Counted from the stretch's first letter, positions 42,417 through 52,274 are shown. The stretch: 64,000 nt of DNA from Rhizobium mongolense subsp. loessense (GCF_900099775.1 NZ_FMTM01000005.1:372001-436000), one strand, 5' to 3'. The notes: generated by a model from the letters alone, not told the origin. Made by a program: numbers and translations.

Positions 42417-42980
42417 ATGTCAACCGCTCATCATCGCAAGAAACAGCCTGTTCTCGTGCGCCGGCAATTGCTGGACGTTGCCGCACGCCTTGCGACGGAG
42501 CAGGGCATGGCGTCGGTGACGCTCGATGCCGTCTCCGGTGCATCCGACATCAGCAAGGGCGGCTTGCTGCACCATTTCCCGACCAAGAACGCTCTGCTGG
42601 ATGCGTTGTTCGACAGTCTGCTCGAGCGTTTCGATCAAGAACTCGGTGAACTGATGCGTGCCGATGCGGTGCCGCACGGGCGCTTCACGCGCGCCTATCT
42701 TTTGGTCTGCGCCGACATCAGCAAAAGGACGGATGACTCCCGTCACTGGACGCAGGTGACGATTGCGATGCTGGCCGAGCCGCGACTGCGTCGGCGTTGG
42801 CGAGAATGGGTGCGCGAACGGGCGGAAGAATATGTCGGCACCGACTCGTCGATCGATGCTCAGATCGTGCGTTTTGCTGCGGACGGTCTTTGGCTTGCCG
42901 ACGCGACGGAAAGCCAGTTGATCGGTACTGCCGAACGCAGCGCGCTGATTGCGCGGCTTGCCGAACTCACGAAGCGCTAA
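42417..42980 (+). CDS. TetR-family regulator of the SMR efflux gene
   Basis: The 187-residue protein has a TetR helix-turn-helix (MASVTLDAVSGASDISKGGLLHHFPTKNALLDALFD) and a TetR_C-type ligand domain. There is no Shine-Dalgarno sequence, and the -10 region lies within about 15 bases of the ATG, so the message may be leaderless. It precedes the SMR transporter by 21 bases. Confidence 0.9.
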   Translation: MSTAHHRKKQPVLVRRQLLDVAARLATEQGMASVTLDAVSGASDISKGGLLHHFPTKNALLDALFDSLLERFDQELGELMRADAVPHGRFTRAYLLVCADISKRTDDSRHWTQVTIAMLAEPRLRRRWREWVRERAEEYVGTDSSIDAQIVRFAADGLWLADATESQLIGTAERSALIARLAELTKR

Positions 42981-43001
42981 TTATTTTCGAAGGACAAAAC
43001 C

Positions 43002-43343
43002 ATGAGCCCGGCTGCCGTCTACGCGCTGCTTTTCGCCGCAATCGTACTGGAAGTGATCGGCACGACCGCGCTGCAGCTCTCGCAGCAGCTCACGCGTTTC
43101 TGGCCGAGCGTACTTCTCGTCGTCTGTTACGCGGCTGCCTTCTACGTCCTGTCGCTCACTTTGAAGGTGATCCCGGTCGGCATCGCTTATGCGATCTGGA
43201 GCGCTTTGGGAATAGTGCTGATTTCGGTGGTCGGGCTTGTCTATTTCAAGCAGCGGCTCGATCTACCAGCCGTGATCGGGCTCGGGTTGATCATTACCGG
43301 CGTTCTGGTCGTCAACCTCTTTTCGAAATCCGTTTCTCATTGA
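43002..43343 (+). CDS. SMR-family multidrug efflux protein
   Basis: The 113-residue EmrE-like protein has four helices. The essential membrane Glu is in AIVLEVIGTTALQLSQQ, and signature IPVGIAYAIWSALGIVLIS is in helix 3. It exports cationic drugs by proton exchange as a dimer. It is cotranscribed with and probably repressed by the TetR gene before it. The 190 bases after it hold no supported gene. Confidence 0.92.
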   Translation: MSPAAVYALLFAAIVLEVIGTTALQLSQQLTRFWPSVLLVVCYAAAFYVLSLTLKVIPVGIAYAIWSALGIVLISVVGLVYFKQRLDLPAVIGLGLIITGVLVVNLFSKSVSH

Positions 43344-43534
43344 TTCTTCTCGGTTTTCTCCACCTATTGCCTCGCTTTGCAAGAGCAGCGCCAAGAGGTC
43401 TATGTGGCGGCTGCGTTGACGAGTATCGCGGATGCCCCAAATGAGCCGGTAAGGAAGGCACTGGAGCCGATTGAAGAGCGCGGCCGCCCGAAACCGCACC
43501 GGACGGCCAAGCCTCTCACTGCTAAGGAGTATTC

Positions 43535-44578
43535 ATGCGACTACTCGTTCTTGGTACGGGCGTGATGGCGAAGAACCAGTTGCGCCATTTCGCGCACATG
43601 GATGGTGTCGACGTCGTCGGCGCGGTCGATACCGATCCTGATCGCCTGAAGCTCTTCGCCGATGAATTCGGCATCGAAAAACGTTTCCGGACATTGGACG
43701 ACGCCATAGCCTGGGGTGATTTCGACGCTGCAACGAACATCACGCCGGACCGCATCCATCACCCGACGACCATGACGCTGATTGCTGCCGGCAAGCATGT
43801 GCTCTGCGAAAAGCCGCTGGCGGAAAACTATCCGAAGGCTCTGGAGATGACGGAAGCGGCGGAAACGGCAGGGGTCGTCAACATGGTGAACCTCACCTAC
43901 CGCAACGTCGCGCCGCTGCAGCGCGCCCGCGAGATGGTGCTCGCCGGCGAGCTCGGCACCATCAAGCATGTGGAAGCATCCTATCTGCAGAGCTGGCTCG
44001 TGTCACGCGCCTGGGGCGACTGGCGCACGGAATCGACTTGGCTCTGGCGCCTTTCGACCGGCCACGGCTCGACCGGTGTTCTCGGCGATGTCGGCATCCA
44101 CATCCTCGATTTTGCCGCCTATGGTGCAGCGACCGATATCGATCACGTCTTCGCCCGGTTGAAGACCTTCAACAAGGTACCGGGCGGCCAGATCGGCGAA
44201 TATCTTCTGGATGCGAACGACAGCTTCACGATGTCGCTCGACTTCGCCAATGGCGCGCTCGGTGTGGTGCATGCCAGCCGCTGGGCGACGGGCCATTTGA
44301 ACGAGCTGAAGCTTCGCATCTACGGCGAGAGGGGAAGTCTTGAGGTCAACCATCGCCCTTCCGGCTCGGAGCTGCGCGGCTGCCTCGGCGAGAATGTCGA
44401 GAGCGCGACCTGGAGGGAGATCGAGGTCGCTCCGGTGGCGACAAACTACCAGCGCTTTGCCGAAGCGGTGATGAGCGGCCTTCAGCCAGACCCCAACTTC
44501 CGCCACGCCGCCAACCTGCAGAAGGTGATCGATCTTGCCATGATCACTGAGCGCGAACGGCGCGAACTGAAGGTCTGA
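43535..44578 (+). CDS. Gfo/Idh/MocA-family oxidoreductase
   Basis: The 347-residue protein has an N-terminal Rossmann domain (LLVLGTGVMAKNQLRHF; EKPLA with the conserved Lys) and the C-terminal alpha/beta domain with HILDFAAYG. AAGGAG precedes the ATG. Such enzymes oxidise sugars, inositols or related compounds with NAD(P). Its neighbour is the polysaccharide block, so a nucleotide-sugar-type substrate is conceivable but not shown. Confidence 0.88.
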   Translation: MRLLVLGTGVMAKNQLRHFAHMDGVDVVGAVDTDPDRLKLFADEFGIEKRFRTLDDAIAWGDFDAATNITPDRIHHPTTMTLIAAGKHVLCEKPLAENYPKALEMTEAAETAGVVNMVNLTYRNVAPLQRAREMVLAGELGTIKHVEASYLQSWLVSRAWGDWRTESTWLWRLSTGHGSTGVLGDVGIHILDFAAYGAATDIDHVFARLKTFNKVPGGQIGEYLLDANDSFTMSLDFANGALGVVHASRWATGHLNELKLRIYGERGSLEVNHRPSGSELRGCLGENVESATWREIEVAPVATNYQRFAEAVMSGLQPDPNFRHAANLQKVIDLAMITERERRELKV

Positions 44579-44632
44579 TTTCGGCGTGAAGCATGCAAAA
44601 ACGCTGCCCGCCCTGCCAGCGCGGGCGCTCCG

Positions 44633-45823
44633 TCAGTGGACTATATCCGTTCCAGGCGGGGGGACGGGGAAGACGCTGTCCAAAGGAAACCGGCGGGTCT
44701 CCGCATGGGAGCTCGCAGCAAGCGCGCTACTTCTTCTCGCCCGAAGTTCCTCCTGGATGATCGAGTCCATGCCGAACCTGAAGTTCCTGGTGCTGAACCT
44801 GGCTGCGTGCGTGCGAACGATTTCGGGATCGAAATCCTCGACGTGTTCTTCGAACGCACGCACTGCGTCGACGATGGCTTCAACATTCTGCTCATAGAAA
44901 AGGAGGCCGGTTTCTCCCGGCACGACCGTCTCAAGCGCTCCGCCACTGCCGAAAGCTATGACCGGCCGCCCGCTCGCCATGGCTTCCACCGGGACAAGGC
45001 CGAAATCTTCCTCTCCGGGGAAGATCAGGGCGCGGCATCGGGCCAGTTTTTCCTTGAGAACCGGAAAGGGCACCCGCCCCAGGAATTTCACGGTCGGCCC
45101 CGCGATCGACTTCAGCATGGCAAGCTCTTTGCCTTCGCCGATGACGACGAGGTTGCGTCCCATCTTGGAAAAGGCCCTCACGGCGAGATCGACCCGCTTG
45201 TAGGAGACGAGCTGCCCGGCGCAAAGATAAAAGTCCTCGATGGTATCCGACGGCGCATAGTCCTCAACTGCTACCGGCGGATAAACGACCGTGGCGGAGC
45301 GTCCGTAGTACTTGCCGATGCGCGCTTTTACATGGTGCGAATTCGCGACAAAACGGTCTACGCGCATGCTGGTGCTGACATCCCAGGACCTCAGAAGCGG
45401 GGCGATCACCGGAAGGATCATTCTGGAAGCGAGGCCGGCATGCGAACGATAGACGTGATAGTGGTCCCATATATAGCGCATCGGCGAATGGCAGTAGCAT
45501 ACATGTGTCGAATGCGGCGGAGCAATGATGCCTTTGGCGGGGCCGGATTCGCTTGAGATGATCAGGTCGTATCCGCTGAGGTCGAGGCTTTCGAGCGCGA
45601 AAGGCATCAGCGGAAGCAGCGACTGATAATGCCTGACGGCACCCGGCAAGCGCTGCAGAAACGACGTCTTGACAACATGCCCCCTTATTTTTTCGGAGAC
45701 ACGGCTTTCATCGTAAACGAGGGTGAAGATGTCAGCGTCTGGGAACATGTCGCAGAGGGCCTCGACGACCTTCTCGCCGCCGCGCATCGAAACCAGCCAG
45801 TAATGAACAATCGCGACACGCAT
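44633..45823 (-). CDS. GT4-family glycosyltransferase (WbaZ-like)
   Basis: The 396-residue protein from ATG 45823 (GGGAG at 6 bases) has an N-terminal GT-B domain (RVAIVHYWLVSMRGGEKVVEALC) and the donor-site EX7E motif in FPGEEDFGLVPVEAM. It probably transfers mannose or a related sugar to a polysaccharide repeat unit. It is divergent from the export gene across about 300 bases. It marks the left edge of the polysaccharide block. Confidence 0.88.
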   Translation of the reverse strand: MRVAIVHYWLVSMRGGEKVVEALCDMFPDADIFTLVYDESRVSEKIRGHVVKTSFLQRLPGAVRHYQSLLPLMPFALESLDLSGYDLIISSESGPAKGIIAPPHSTHVCYCHSPMRYIWDHYHVYRSHAGLASRMILPVIAPLLRSWDVSTSMRVDRFVANSHHVKARIGKYYGRSATVVYPPVAVEDYAPSDTIEDFYLCAGQLVSYKRVDLAVRAFSKMGRNLVVIGEGKELAMLKSIAGPTVKFLGRVPFPVLKEKLARCRALIFPGEEDFGLVPVEAMASGRPVIAFGSGGALETVVPGETGLLFYEQNVEAIVDAVRAFEEHVEDFDPEIVRTHAARFSTRNFRFGMDSIIQEELRARRSSALAASSHAETRRFPLDSVFPVPPPGTDIVH

Positions 45824-46126
45824 GATGACTCCCTCGCCAACCAGTCGAGTCATCATCGTTGAAGCGGGGGACATTCCACAGAGCCTAGATTGGTCTGCAA
45901 CGGCCCTAAAACGGTGTAGAACCACGGCCGAAAGACCTATGTGGAGCGGACACTTGGTCGGAGATACCGCAACTGGAGGAAGCGGCTGGTGGTTTTCTAC
46001 TCCGTCTTCCTCAGATTGGACTAAAGCATGCTGCGTCGCGGTGGATTTACTCGAATTGCATTAGGCGCATCATCGGAATTCGGCGGTTTGCCCGCTGCAG
46101 AACGACGAGGAGAACAAGGTCGCGCC
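45824..46126. other. Divergent promoter region of the polysaccharide block
   Basis: About 300 bases between the GT4 gene (minus) and the export gene (plus). An inverted repeat GAGGAAG (45976-45982) / CTTCCTC (46006-46012) lies near the export gene. No gene is supported, although the export-gene frame is open back to 46028. Confidence 0.35.
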
Positions 46127-47467
46127 ATGCCCATTGCTGCCGTACGCAATTCAAGAACCGCATTGCCCGGCGCCCGTCGTGTCCTCCGCTTCATCATGGC
46201 GGCAGGGCTCATTGGCACCGCTTTGACCGGACAAGCCGTCCATGCCGCAGACGACAGCTACCGCATCAGAGCGCAGACTAGGATGAAGGTCTCGGTCGTG
46301 GAATGGGTGCCTTCAACGGGCGAGTACAAGGAATGGACGGCTCTCAACGGCGACTACGCCGTGTCTCAGCGCGGCGACATCTCGATGCCGATGGTCGGCG
46401 AGATTGCCGTTCTCGGCAAGACGACGGAAGAGACGGCGCTCCTAATCGGTGAGAGGATCAAAAAACTGACGGGGCTTGCGACCGCTCCCATCGCCTCGGT
46501 TGAGATCGCCAAATATCCGATGGTCTATGTTACGGGTGCCGTCGAGCGACCGAACGAGTTCGAATTCCGGCCAGGACTGACCGTCAAGCAAGCGCTTGCT
46601 CTGGCTGGCGGACGGGAGCGCCGCAACGACCGCTCCGGCGAGTATGCCGACGCCGAGCAGATTCGTTACGCCGGAGAATTCAGCCGCCTCGAGCTTCAGG
46701 CAAAACAGCTCATGGCCCGCCGCGCCAGGCTGATCGCCGAGCTGAACGACAAGCCTTCGGTGGATTTTCCTCCGGAACTGACCGGAGCCCCCGAAGGTTC
46801 AGTCGTGAGCCAGATACTGAAAAGCGAAAGCGCTCTCTTCACGGCAAGAGCCGACGCCTTGCGGCACCAGCTGGAATCGGCAGGAGATCTCATGAAGCTC
46901 TTGCGAAGCGAGATCACCGTGCTCGACGAGAAGATGGTGGCGCAGGAAAGGCAAGTCCAGATCGCCCAGGATGAGCTTGTCGACATTGCGAAGCTTGTCG
47001 ACACCAAGATCCTGACCACCTCCCGCAAGACATCCCTTGAACGCATCGTAGCCGATATGCAGAGCGACAAGCTCGATCTGGTCGTCGCGTCCATGCAGGC
47101 CAAGCAGAAGCTGAATGAAACCGAACGCGAAGCACTCAACCTGAAGGGCCAACGCAAGACCGAGGTGGGGCAGGAACTGCAGGTAACAGAAGCGGAGCTG
47201 GAAGACGTGCGGTTGAAGCGCTCCACGACCGTTCAGCTGCTGCAGGCCGCAGGCGCATCCGTTGCACGCTATGAAAGTCTCCAGGCCGTCGACGTGCAAC
47301 CGCTTGAATATTGGCTGACCCGCGGCGGCGACTCGGGCACCGCCGCTCCGGTTCCGGATAGCGCTGAGCTTGAGCCGGGCGATGTGCTGGACGTTCGCTA
47401 CAATGTCTCCAAGAACCTGGACGGCTCGATGCTTTCGTCCGCCAATCCTCCTCCGCGGGTGCAGTAA
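46127..47467 (+). CDS. Periplasmic/outer-membrane polysaccharide export protein (ExoF-like)
   Basis: The 446-residue protein has a signal peptide (RFIMAAGLIGTALTGQAVHA), a polysaccharide export domain (about residues 45-120; YAVSQRGDISMPMVGEIAVLG), an SLBB-type segment (PMVYVTGAVERPNEFEFRPGLTVKQALALAGG), and a long coiled coil (about 210-400). It forms the export channel or adaptor with the Wzz/kinase protein encoded 5 bases downstream. AAGG before ATG 46127 supports this start; ATG 46028 is possible. Confidence 0.87.
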   Translation: MPIAAVRNSRTALPGARRVLRFIMAAGLIGTALTGQAVHAADDSYRIRAQTRMKVSVVEWVPSTGEYKEWTALNGDYAVSQRGDISMPMVGEIAVLGKTTEETALLIGERIKKLTGLATAPIASVEIAKYPMVYVTGAVERPNEFEFRPGLTVKQALALAGGRERRNDRSGEYADAEQIRYAGEFSRLELQAKQLMARRARLIAELNDKPSVDFPPELTGAPEGSVVSQILKSESALFTARADALRHQLESAGDLMKLLRSEITVLDEKMVAQERQVQIAQDELVDIAKLVDTKILTTSRKTSLERIVADMQSDKLDLVVASMQAKQKLNETEREALNLKGQRKTEVGQELQVTEAELEDVRLKRSTTVQLLQAAGASVARYESLQAVDVQPLEYWLTRGGDSGTAAPVPDSAELEPGDVLDVRYNVSKNLDGSMLSSANPPPRVQ

Positions 47468-47472
47468 ACCAC

Positions 47473-50400
47473 ATGAATTCGAGGATCGGGCAAAACAATA
47501 TGGTTGTTCACGACATCGGCAAGCTTATCCCCGGCGATCAGTTCGGCAAGAAACAATCAGCTGACACGGAAAATATATCGTTCGGCGACATATGGCGCTT
47601 TCTCAGGCGCCACACGTTGATACTTGCTTTCTTCACAGCGGTAGGCGCTGCCGCGGGCGGTGCTTACGTCGCCACCCAGCCCCCGCTCTTCTTCGCGGCT
47701 GCCCGCCTCGTCATGGATCCCGAGCAGGGCCGGATCGCGTCCCAGGATGCTTTCACTGGAACGATCATCATCGAGGCGGCTGAAATCGCCAGTCAGGTGG
47801 AGATCATCCAGTCGGAGCCGATTGCGAAAGCGGTCATCAACAAACTCAATCTCTCCGAGGATCCGGAAATTCAGGACGGTGCGTCGTGGCGGTCAATCGT
47901 CAAGGACTGGCTTCAGTCGATGATCGGCGAAACGGCTGCACCCGCCGCACCCGGCCAGGAGGCGTCGGACGAGGAGATACTCATGCGCAGGACGATGGCG
48001 TCGTTCCTGTCGCGGGTCTCGGTCGTCCGGGTAGGGCAATCCTATATCCTCGAAATCGGCTACAAATCTACCGATCCGCAAAAGGCGGCTCGCGTCGCGA
48101 ACGCCCTTGCGCAAGCTTATATGGATTCGGCCGTCTCCGCGCGCGCCGCAGCAGCGCAAAGCGGGGCGAACTGGCTGGAAACCAGGTTGATCGATGTGGA
48201 AAAGCAAGCCCGGCAGGCAGCATTGGATGCAGAAGCATTCCGGGCCATGAATGGCATCATGGAACTCGGCACCACATCGTCCCTGGACCAGCAGCAATTG
48301 TCTGAGATCAGCAGCCAAGCCATTTCTGCAAGCGCCGACACCGCGGCCGCCTCCGCCAAGCTCGATACCCTCAATCGGCTGATGGCGGGGGAAACGGTTG
48401 GCGGCAGCGTTCAAGAGACGATCGACAACCCCCGCATACAAAAACTCCAGGAGGACGTCAGCCTTGCCACGACCAGGCTGAACAACCTGATAAGCCGCTA
48501 CGATCCCGGCAATCCCGCGATCGCAGCCGCCAAAGAGGAAGTTGCACGGCTAACCGGCGATATCAGGAACGAACTCGTCCGCATCCAGGAGTTATACAAA
48601 ACGAACCTGCAGGTCGCGCAAACCCGCGAACGGCTCCTCAATGACCAAATGGCGGCGCTGACTGCAACCGGCACGGATAAAAACCTGGCGCGTGTGAAAC
48701 TCACGGAAATGGAAAGCCGTGCGACGACCTATCGCCGCATCTATGAAGGAATTCTCCAGCAACTGACGGGAACGTTGCAGAAGCAGTCTTTCCCTCTCGG
48801 AGATGCCCGTATCGTGACGGCCGCGTCCGCGCCGCTGACGAAGAGCTCGCCGAAACCCTCCATTATCCTGCCCTTCACCACGCTGATGGGCCTAGCCGGT
48901 GGTCTCCTGCTCGCGCTACTTTTCGATGGAAGGGGCAAGGGGATTCACCTGAACTCCAGGCTGCGGCAGGAACTCGGTATAGCGTCGCTCGGAAGCCTGC
49001 CTCTTCAGGGCGCAACGGCGGTTTTGCCCGCCGGGGCGAAGGCGGCAAACCTGCAGGCCGCGATGCCGTTGCGGGGCGTGCTCGATGCGCCCTATTCCGA
49101 TTTCACCGAAGCCTTGCGAGGCGTGAAAAACTCCATTGGCTCGGCATTCCGCCCCAATTCGCCAATCGTCATTGGCATCACGTCGGTCGGCAGCGGCGAG
49201 GGGAAGACGACGGTTGCGGCGAACCTCGCGCAGCTCTACCAGAACGAAGGCACGCCGGTCGTCCTCGTCGATGCCGATTTCCAAAAAGGCTTCCTGAGCA
49301 AAGTGGTGAGCGCCGCCGGGGAGGACTTCGGGCTCGGCTTGCTGCGGATGGCTCATGTTGGCACGCATGAGCCGCAAGCCGCCGAACATGTCGTGGCGGG
49401 TCACGATGAGCACGGCCGCAGGAGCAGGAGAAACAGGGACGACGAGCATGCTGAAGCCTCCGCGCTGGTTCCCGTGCTGACCGTCGAGGAGACAAGGCGG
49501 TCTGCCGCGTGCCACCAGATATTCGGTCATCTTGCCGCGCTCAAGACGGAAATTGAGTTGCTCCGCCAGAACTACGGCGTCGTCATCGTCGATCTTGCGG
49601 CATTCGAGGGCTCGGCGGATACCCGGCATATCTTCAACTATCTGGATGGCGTCGCCATTGTCGTCGGCAAGCCGAAGAAAATGACCATCGAGCGGCTGTC
49701 GGCTGCGCTTGCGAGCTTCGGCACGTCGCGGGTGAACCTGCTCGGGATCATCGCCAATCGCAGCGGCGGCACGAAGCGTTCACCGAGAAAGCCGGATCCA
49801 TCGCGCCCGAGTGAACCTGCCGTAAAGCCGGCCGCTTCCCATCTGGCCTTCACTGACAAGCCGCGCGGGCGCCCGCTCAAGGTGGCCGTCGGCATCGCGA
49901 GTTCGGGCAGGCGAGAAATCCTTTCTGCCGTGCTTCCCCATATATCGCACCAGACGCGTCAGCCCGAGGAGGTCGTCATCTGCGTGCCCTCGCTTGAGGA
50001 TGTCGACCGAACGAGCCTTTCCTCGCTCGCATGCCCGGTCAGGGTACTGGTTTCAGAGCGCGGACTTTGCCTTCAGCGCAATACAATTCTCGACAGCATC
50101 GTCGATGCGGATGTGGTGCTCTTCCTCGACGACGATTTCCTGATGACGCCCACTTATATCGAAGACACTGAGCTGCTGTTTCGCAGCCGGCGCGATATCG
50201 TCATGTCGACGGGCACGGTCATCGCCGACGGGATCACCGGGGCGGGTATCTCGGTCTGCGACGGCCTGAAACTCGTGCAGAAGGTTCGCCGCCCGCAGAA
50301 ACGGGAGAAATCCTTTAAGCCGATCTATAATGCCTACGGCTGCAACATGGCTGTCCGTGTTTCGGCGGTCGTGGCTTCAGGCGTCCGGTTTGACGAGAAT

Positions 50401-50760
50401 CTGCCGTTTTATGGCTGGCTTGAAGATGTCGACTTCAGCCGCATGATGGCGCAATTTGGCGAAGTCATTTGCGCTGACCATCTGCAGGGCGTGCATCTCG
50501 GCACGAAGGCCGGTAGAACGACCGGCATCAAGTTCGGATATTCGCAGATCGCCAATCCCATCTATCTCATGCGCAAGAACACCCTGAGTTCGGGACGGGC
50601 GGCTGCGCAAATGGGCCGGAACCTGGCCGCCAATCTTGTCAAAGCCTGGCGCCCCGAGCCCTGGGTCGACCGGAAAGGGCGTCTCAAGGGCAATGCGATC
50701 GCAATTTTCGATCTTCTGATGGGCAGACTTGCCCCGCAGAATATCAGGACGATGGGGTAG
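47473..50760 (+). CDS. Polysaccharide co-polymerase, tyrosine kinase and GT2 glycosyltransferase fused in one protein
   Basis: The 1095-residue protein reads as three parts. Residues about 30-500 are Wzz/GumC-type: two membrane helices (LILAFFTAVGAAAGGAYVA and SIILPFTTLMGLAGGLLLALLF) around a long periplasmic coiled region. Residues about 560-780 are a BY-kinase ATPase with Walker A GSGEGKTT, the motif VVLVDADF and VVIVDL. Residues about 803-1095 are a GT2 glycosyltransferase with the metal-site DDD in VLFLDDDF. The Tyr-rich tail of classical BY-kinases is missing; a Pro/Lys-rich linker leads to GT2 instead. The segment around residues 625-670 is unusually rich in His, Arg and Asp. It would control chain length and possibly add a sugar. 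Confidence 0.88.
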   Translation: MNSRIGQNNMVVHDIGKLIPGDQFGKKQSADTENISFGDIWRFLRRHTLILAFFTAVGAAAGGAYVATQPPLFFAAARLVMDPEQGRIASQDAFTGTIIIEAAEIASQVEIIQSEPIAKAVINKLNLSEDPEIQDGASWRSIVKDWLQSMIGETAAPAAPGQEASDEEILMRRTMASFLSRVSVVRVGQSYILEIGYKSTDPQKAARVANALAQAYMDSAVSARAAAAQSGANWLETRLIDVEKQARQAALDAEAFRAMNGIMELGTTSSLDQQQLSEISSQAISASADTAAASAKLDTLNRLMAGETVGGSVQETIDNPRIQKLQEDVSLATTRLNNLISRYDPGNPAIAAAKEEVARLTGDIRNELVRIQELYKTNLQVAQTRERLLNDQMAALTATGTDKNLARVKLTEMESRATTYRRIYEGILQQLTGTLQKQSFPLGDARIVTAASAPLTKSSPKPSIILPFTTLMGLAGGLLLALLFDGRGKGIHLNSRLRQELGIASLGSLPLQGATAVLPAGAKAANLQAAMPLRGVLDAPYSDFTEALRGVKNSIGSAFRPNSPIVIGITSVGSGEGKTTVAANLAQLYQNEGTPVVLVDADFQKGFLSKVVSAAGEDFGLGLLRMAHVGTHEPQAAEHVVAGHDEHGRRSRRNRDDEHAEASALVPVLTVEETRRSAACHQIFGHLAALKTEIELLRQNYGVVIVDLAAFEGSADTRHIFNYLDGVAIVVGKPKKMTIERLSAALASFGTSRVNLLGIIANRSGGTKRSPRKPDPSRPSEPAVKPAASHLAFTDKPRGRPLKVAVGIASSGRREILSAVLPHISHQTRQPEEVVICVPSLEDVDRTSLSSLACPVRVLVSERGLCLQRNTILDSIVDADVVLFLDDDFLMTPTYIEDTELLFRSRRDIVMSTGTVIADGITGAGISVCDGLKLVQKVRRPQKREKSFKPIYNAYGCNMAVRVSAVVASGVRFDENLPFYGWLEDVDFSRMMAQFGEVICADHLQGVHLGTKAGRTTGIKFGYSQIANPIYLMRKNTLSSGRAAAQMGRNLAANLVKAWRPEPWVDRKGRLKGNAIAIFDLLMGRLAPQNIRTMG

Positions 50761-50767
50761 AATCGTG

Positions 50768-52066
50768 ATGCAGCGCTATCCCGATCGTGTTGTCGTCATC
50801 AATGACCGTTCGACAAAGGTCGGGGGAGCCTCCAACCTTGCCATTCTGTCGGCGCATTTGCTCAAACGCGCCGGCATTCCCGTAACCTATCTGGCGGGCG
50901 ACGCGGCAGGAAGCGAGCTGCCGGCCGACGACACTATCAATCTCGGCGGCGCACCGCTCACCGCCCAGGGGCGGATCGCAGCCTCGATCAACGGGCTTTA
51001 CAACAGGCAGGCGCTCGATGCCGTGCGCGAGGTCATCGATAGTGCTGACACGGCCTCGACCATCTATCACGTCCATGGATGGTCGAAGATCCTTTCGCCT
51101 TCCATCTTCCAGGCCCTGTGGCCCGTACGCCAGCGCGTGGTTTTGCACGCACACGATTATTTCCTGTGCTGCCCAAACGGCGGCTTTGCGAACTACCGGA
51201 AAGACACCGTCTGCACGCTCACGCCGATGTCGGTGCCGTGCATGATGACGCAATGCGACAAACGCGGCTATCACGAGAAGATCTGGCGTTCTGCACGCCA
51301 CTTGCTGCGTGAGCGGCTCTATCCGACGGACGAGCTCCCGGCCAATATCGTCATCGTGCATCAGCGGATGCGTGAATATTTCGAGCGCGCCGGCATCTGC
51401 ACCGATCATATCGAGACCATTCGCAATCCGGTGGAGCCGTTTCTGTGCAGAGGGGCCGAACCCTGGACGATGCGGGATTTCTTCTTCGTGGGAAGGCTCG
51501 AACCGGAGAAAGGGTTCGAGGATGCCGCGCGGGCAGCGCGCCTTGCCAATGTGAGGCTCCAGATCATTGGCGATGGCGCCGGCCGGTCGATATTGGAACG
51601 CGACTATCCTGAAGTCGTCGTCCACGGCTGGAAAGCGAAAGGGGAGATGCACGAACTGCTGCGCAATGCGCGCGCCATCGTCGTGTCGTCGCGCGTGCCG
51701 GAACCTTTCGCGCTTGCGGCCGTGGAAGCGATCGGAAGCGGAATTCCCGTCATTGTGCCGGACGCCGCCTTGTTGGGAAACGAGCTTGAGGAATTCGGTT
51801 GCGCGCTGACATTCAGGACGGGGAACATCGGATCGCTGGCGACGGCGATGCGACGGCTCGCAGCCGATGATGGAGTGGTACGCTCCATGAGCTTGAACGG
51901 CCTCAGCAGGGCGCCCGGGCTTGCTCATTCGCCGGAAACCTGGGGCGAAGCGCTGATCGCTCTCTACGGGCGGATCTTGGCGCGAACGAGCTTGGCTGGT
52001 GTTGCGGGCCGGCTACCTGAACGATCCGGCAATCGATCCGCTGCCTATCGCCGTCCGTTCATTTAA
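50768..52066 (+). CDS. GT4-family glycosyltransferase
   Basis: The 432-residue protein has an N-terminal GT-B domain (VVVINDRSTKVGGASNLAILSAHLL) and a C-terminal donor domain with FFVGRLEPEKGFEDAARAARL and an EX7E-type motif in PEPFALAAVEAIGSG. It has several Cys residues in the middle (FLCCPNGG, VPCMMTQC). It is 7 bases past the fusion gene, in the same operon. ATG 50768 or GTG 50765 is the start. The sugar is unknown. Confidence 0.87.
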   Translation: MQRYPDRVVVINDRSTKVGGASNLAILSAHLLKRAGIPVTYLAGDAAGSELPADDTINLGGAPLTAQGRIAASINGLYNRQALDAVREVIDSADTASTIYHVHGWSKILSPSIFQALWPVRQRVVLHAHDYFLCCPNGGFANYRKDTVCTLTPMSVPCMMTQCDKRGYHEKIWRSARHLLRERLYPTDELPANIVIVHQRMREYFERAGICTDHIETIRNPVEPFLCRGAEPWTMRDFFFVGRLEPEKGFEDAARAARLANVRLQIIGDGAGRSILERDYPEVVVHGWKAKGEMHELLRNARAIVVSSRVPEPFALAAVEAIGSGIPVIVPDAALLGNELEEFGCALTFRTGNIGSLATAMRRLAADDGVVRSMSLNGLSRAPGLAHSPETWGEALIALYGRILARTSLAGVAGRLPERSGNRSAAYRRPFI

Positions 52067-52274
52067 TTGAACGGCTTCAAGCAGATACCCTTATTGAAAG
52101 CGGTTGCGTCTCATCGTGTATCGACAGTTTTAAGAGGTGAATAAATCAATGGTCCCGCCATCGGTATTCGAGCCTACTTCTATCTGACTAAGGCTTAGCC
52201 GTTCTGGTCAATTGTCTATTCTGGCCGACACTGCCAACCTTAACTGTGGGTTGAGACATAAACGGGGTTTCAAA

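Noticed and set aside
43377..43565. 62-codon frame before the Gfo/Idh/MocA gene
   Set aside because: No Shine-Dalgarno sequence, runs into the next gene's start in another frame, and no domain.
49321..49500. Double frameshift in the Wzz/kinase fusion gene
   Set aside because: Both alternative plus frames meet stops and show no family similarity, while the Walker B motif resumes in the original frame, so an in-frame atypical segment is the simpler reading.
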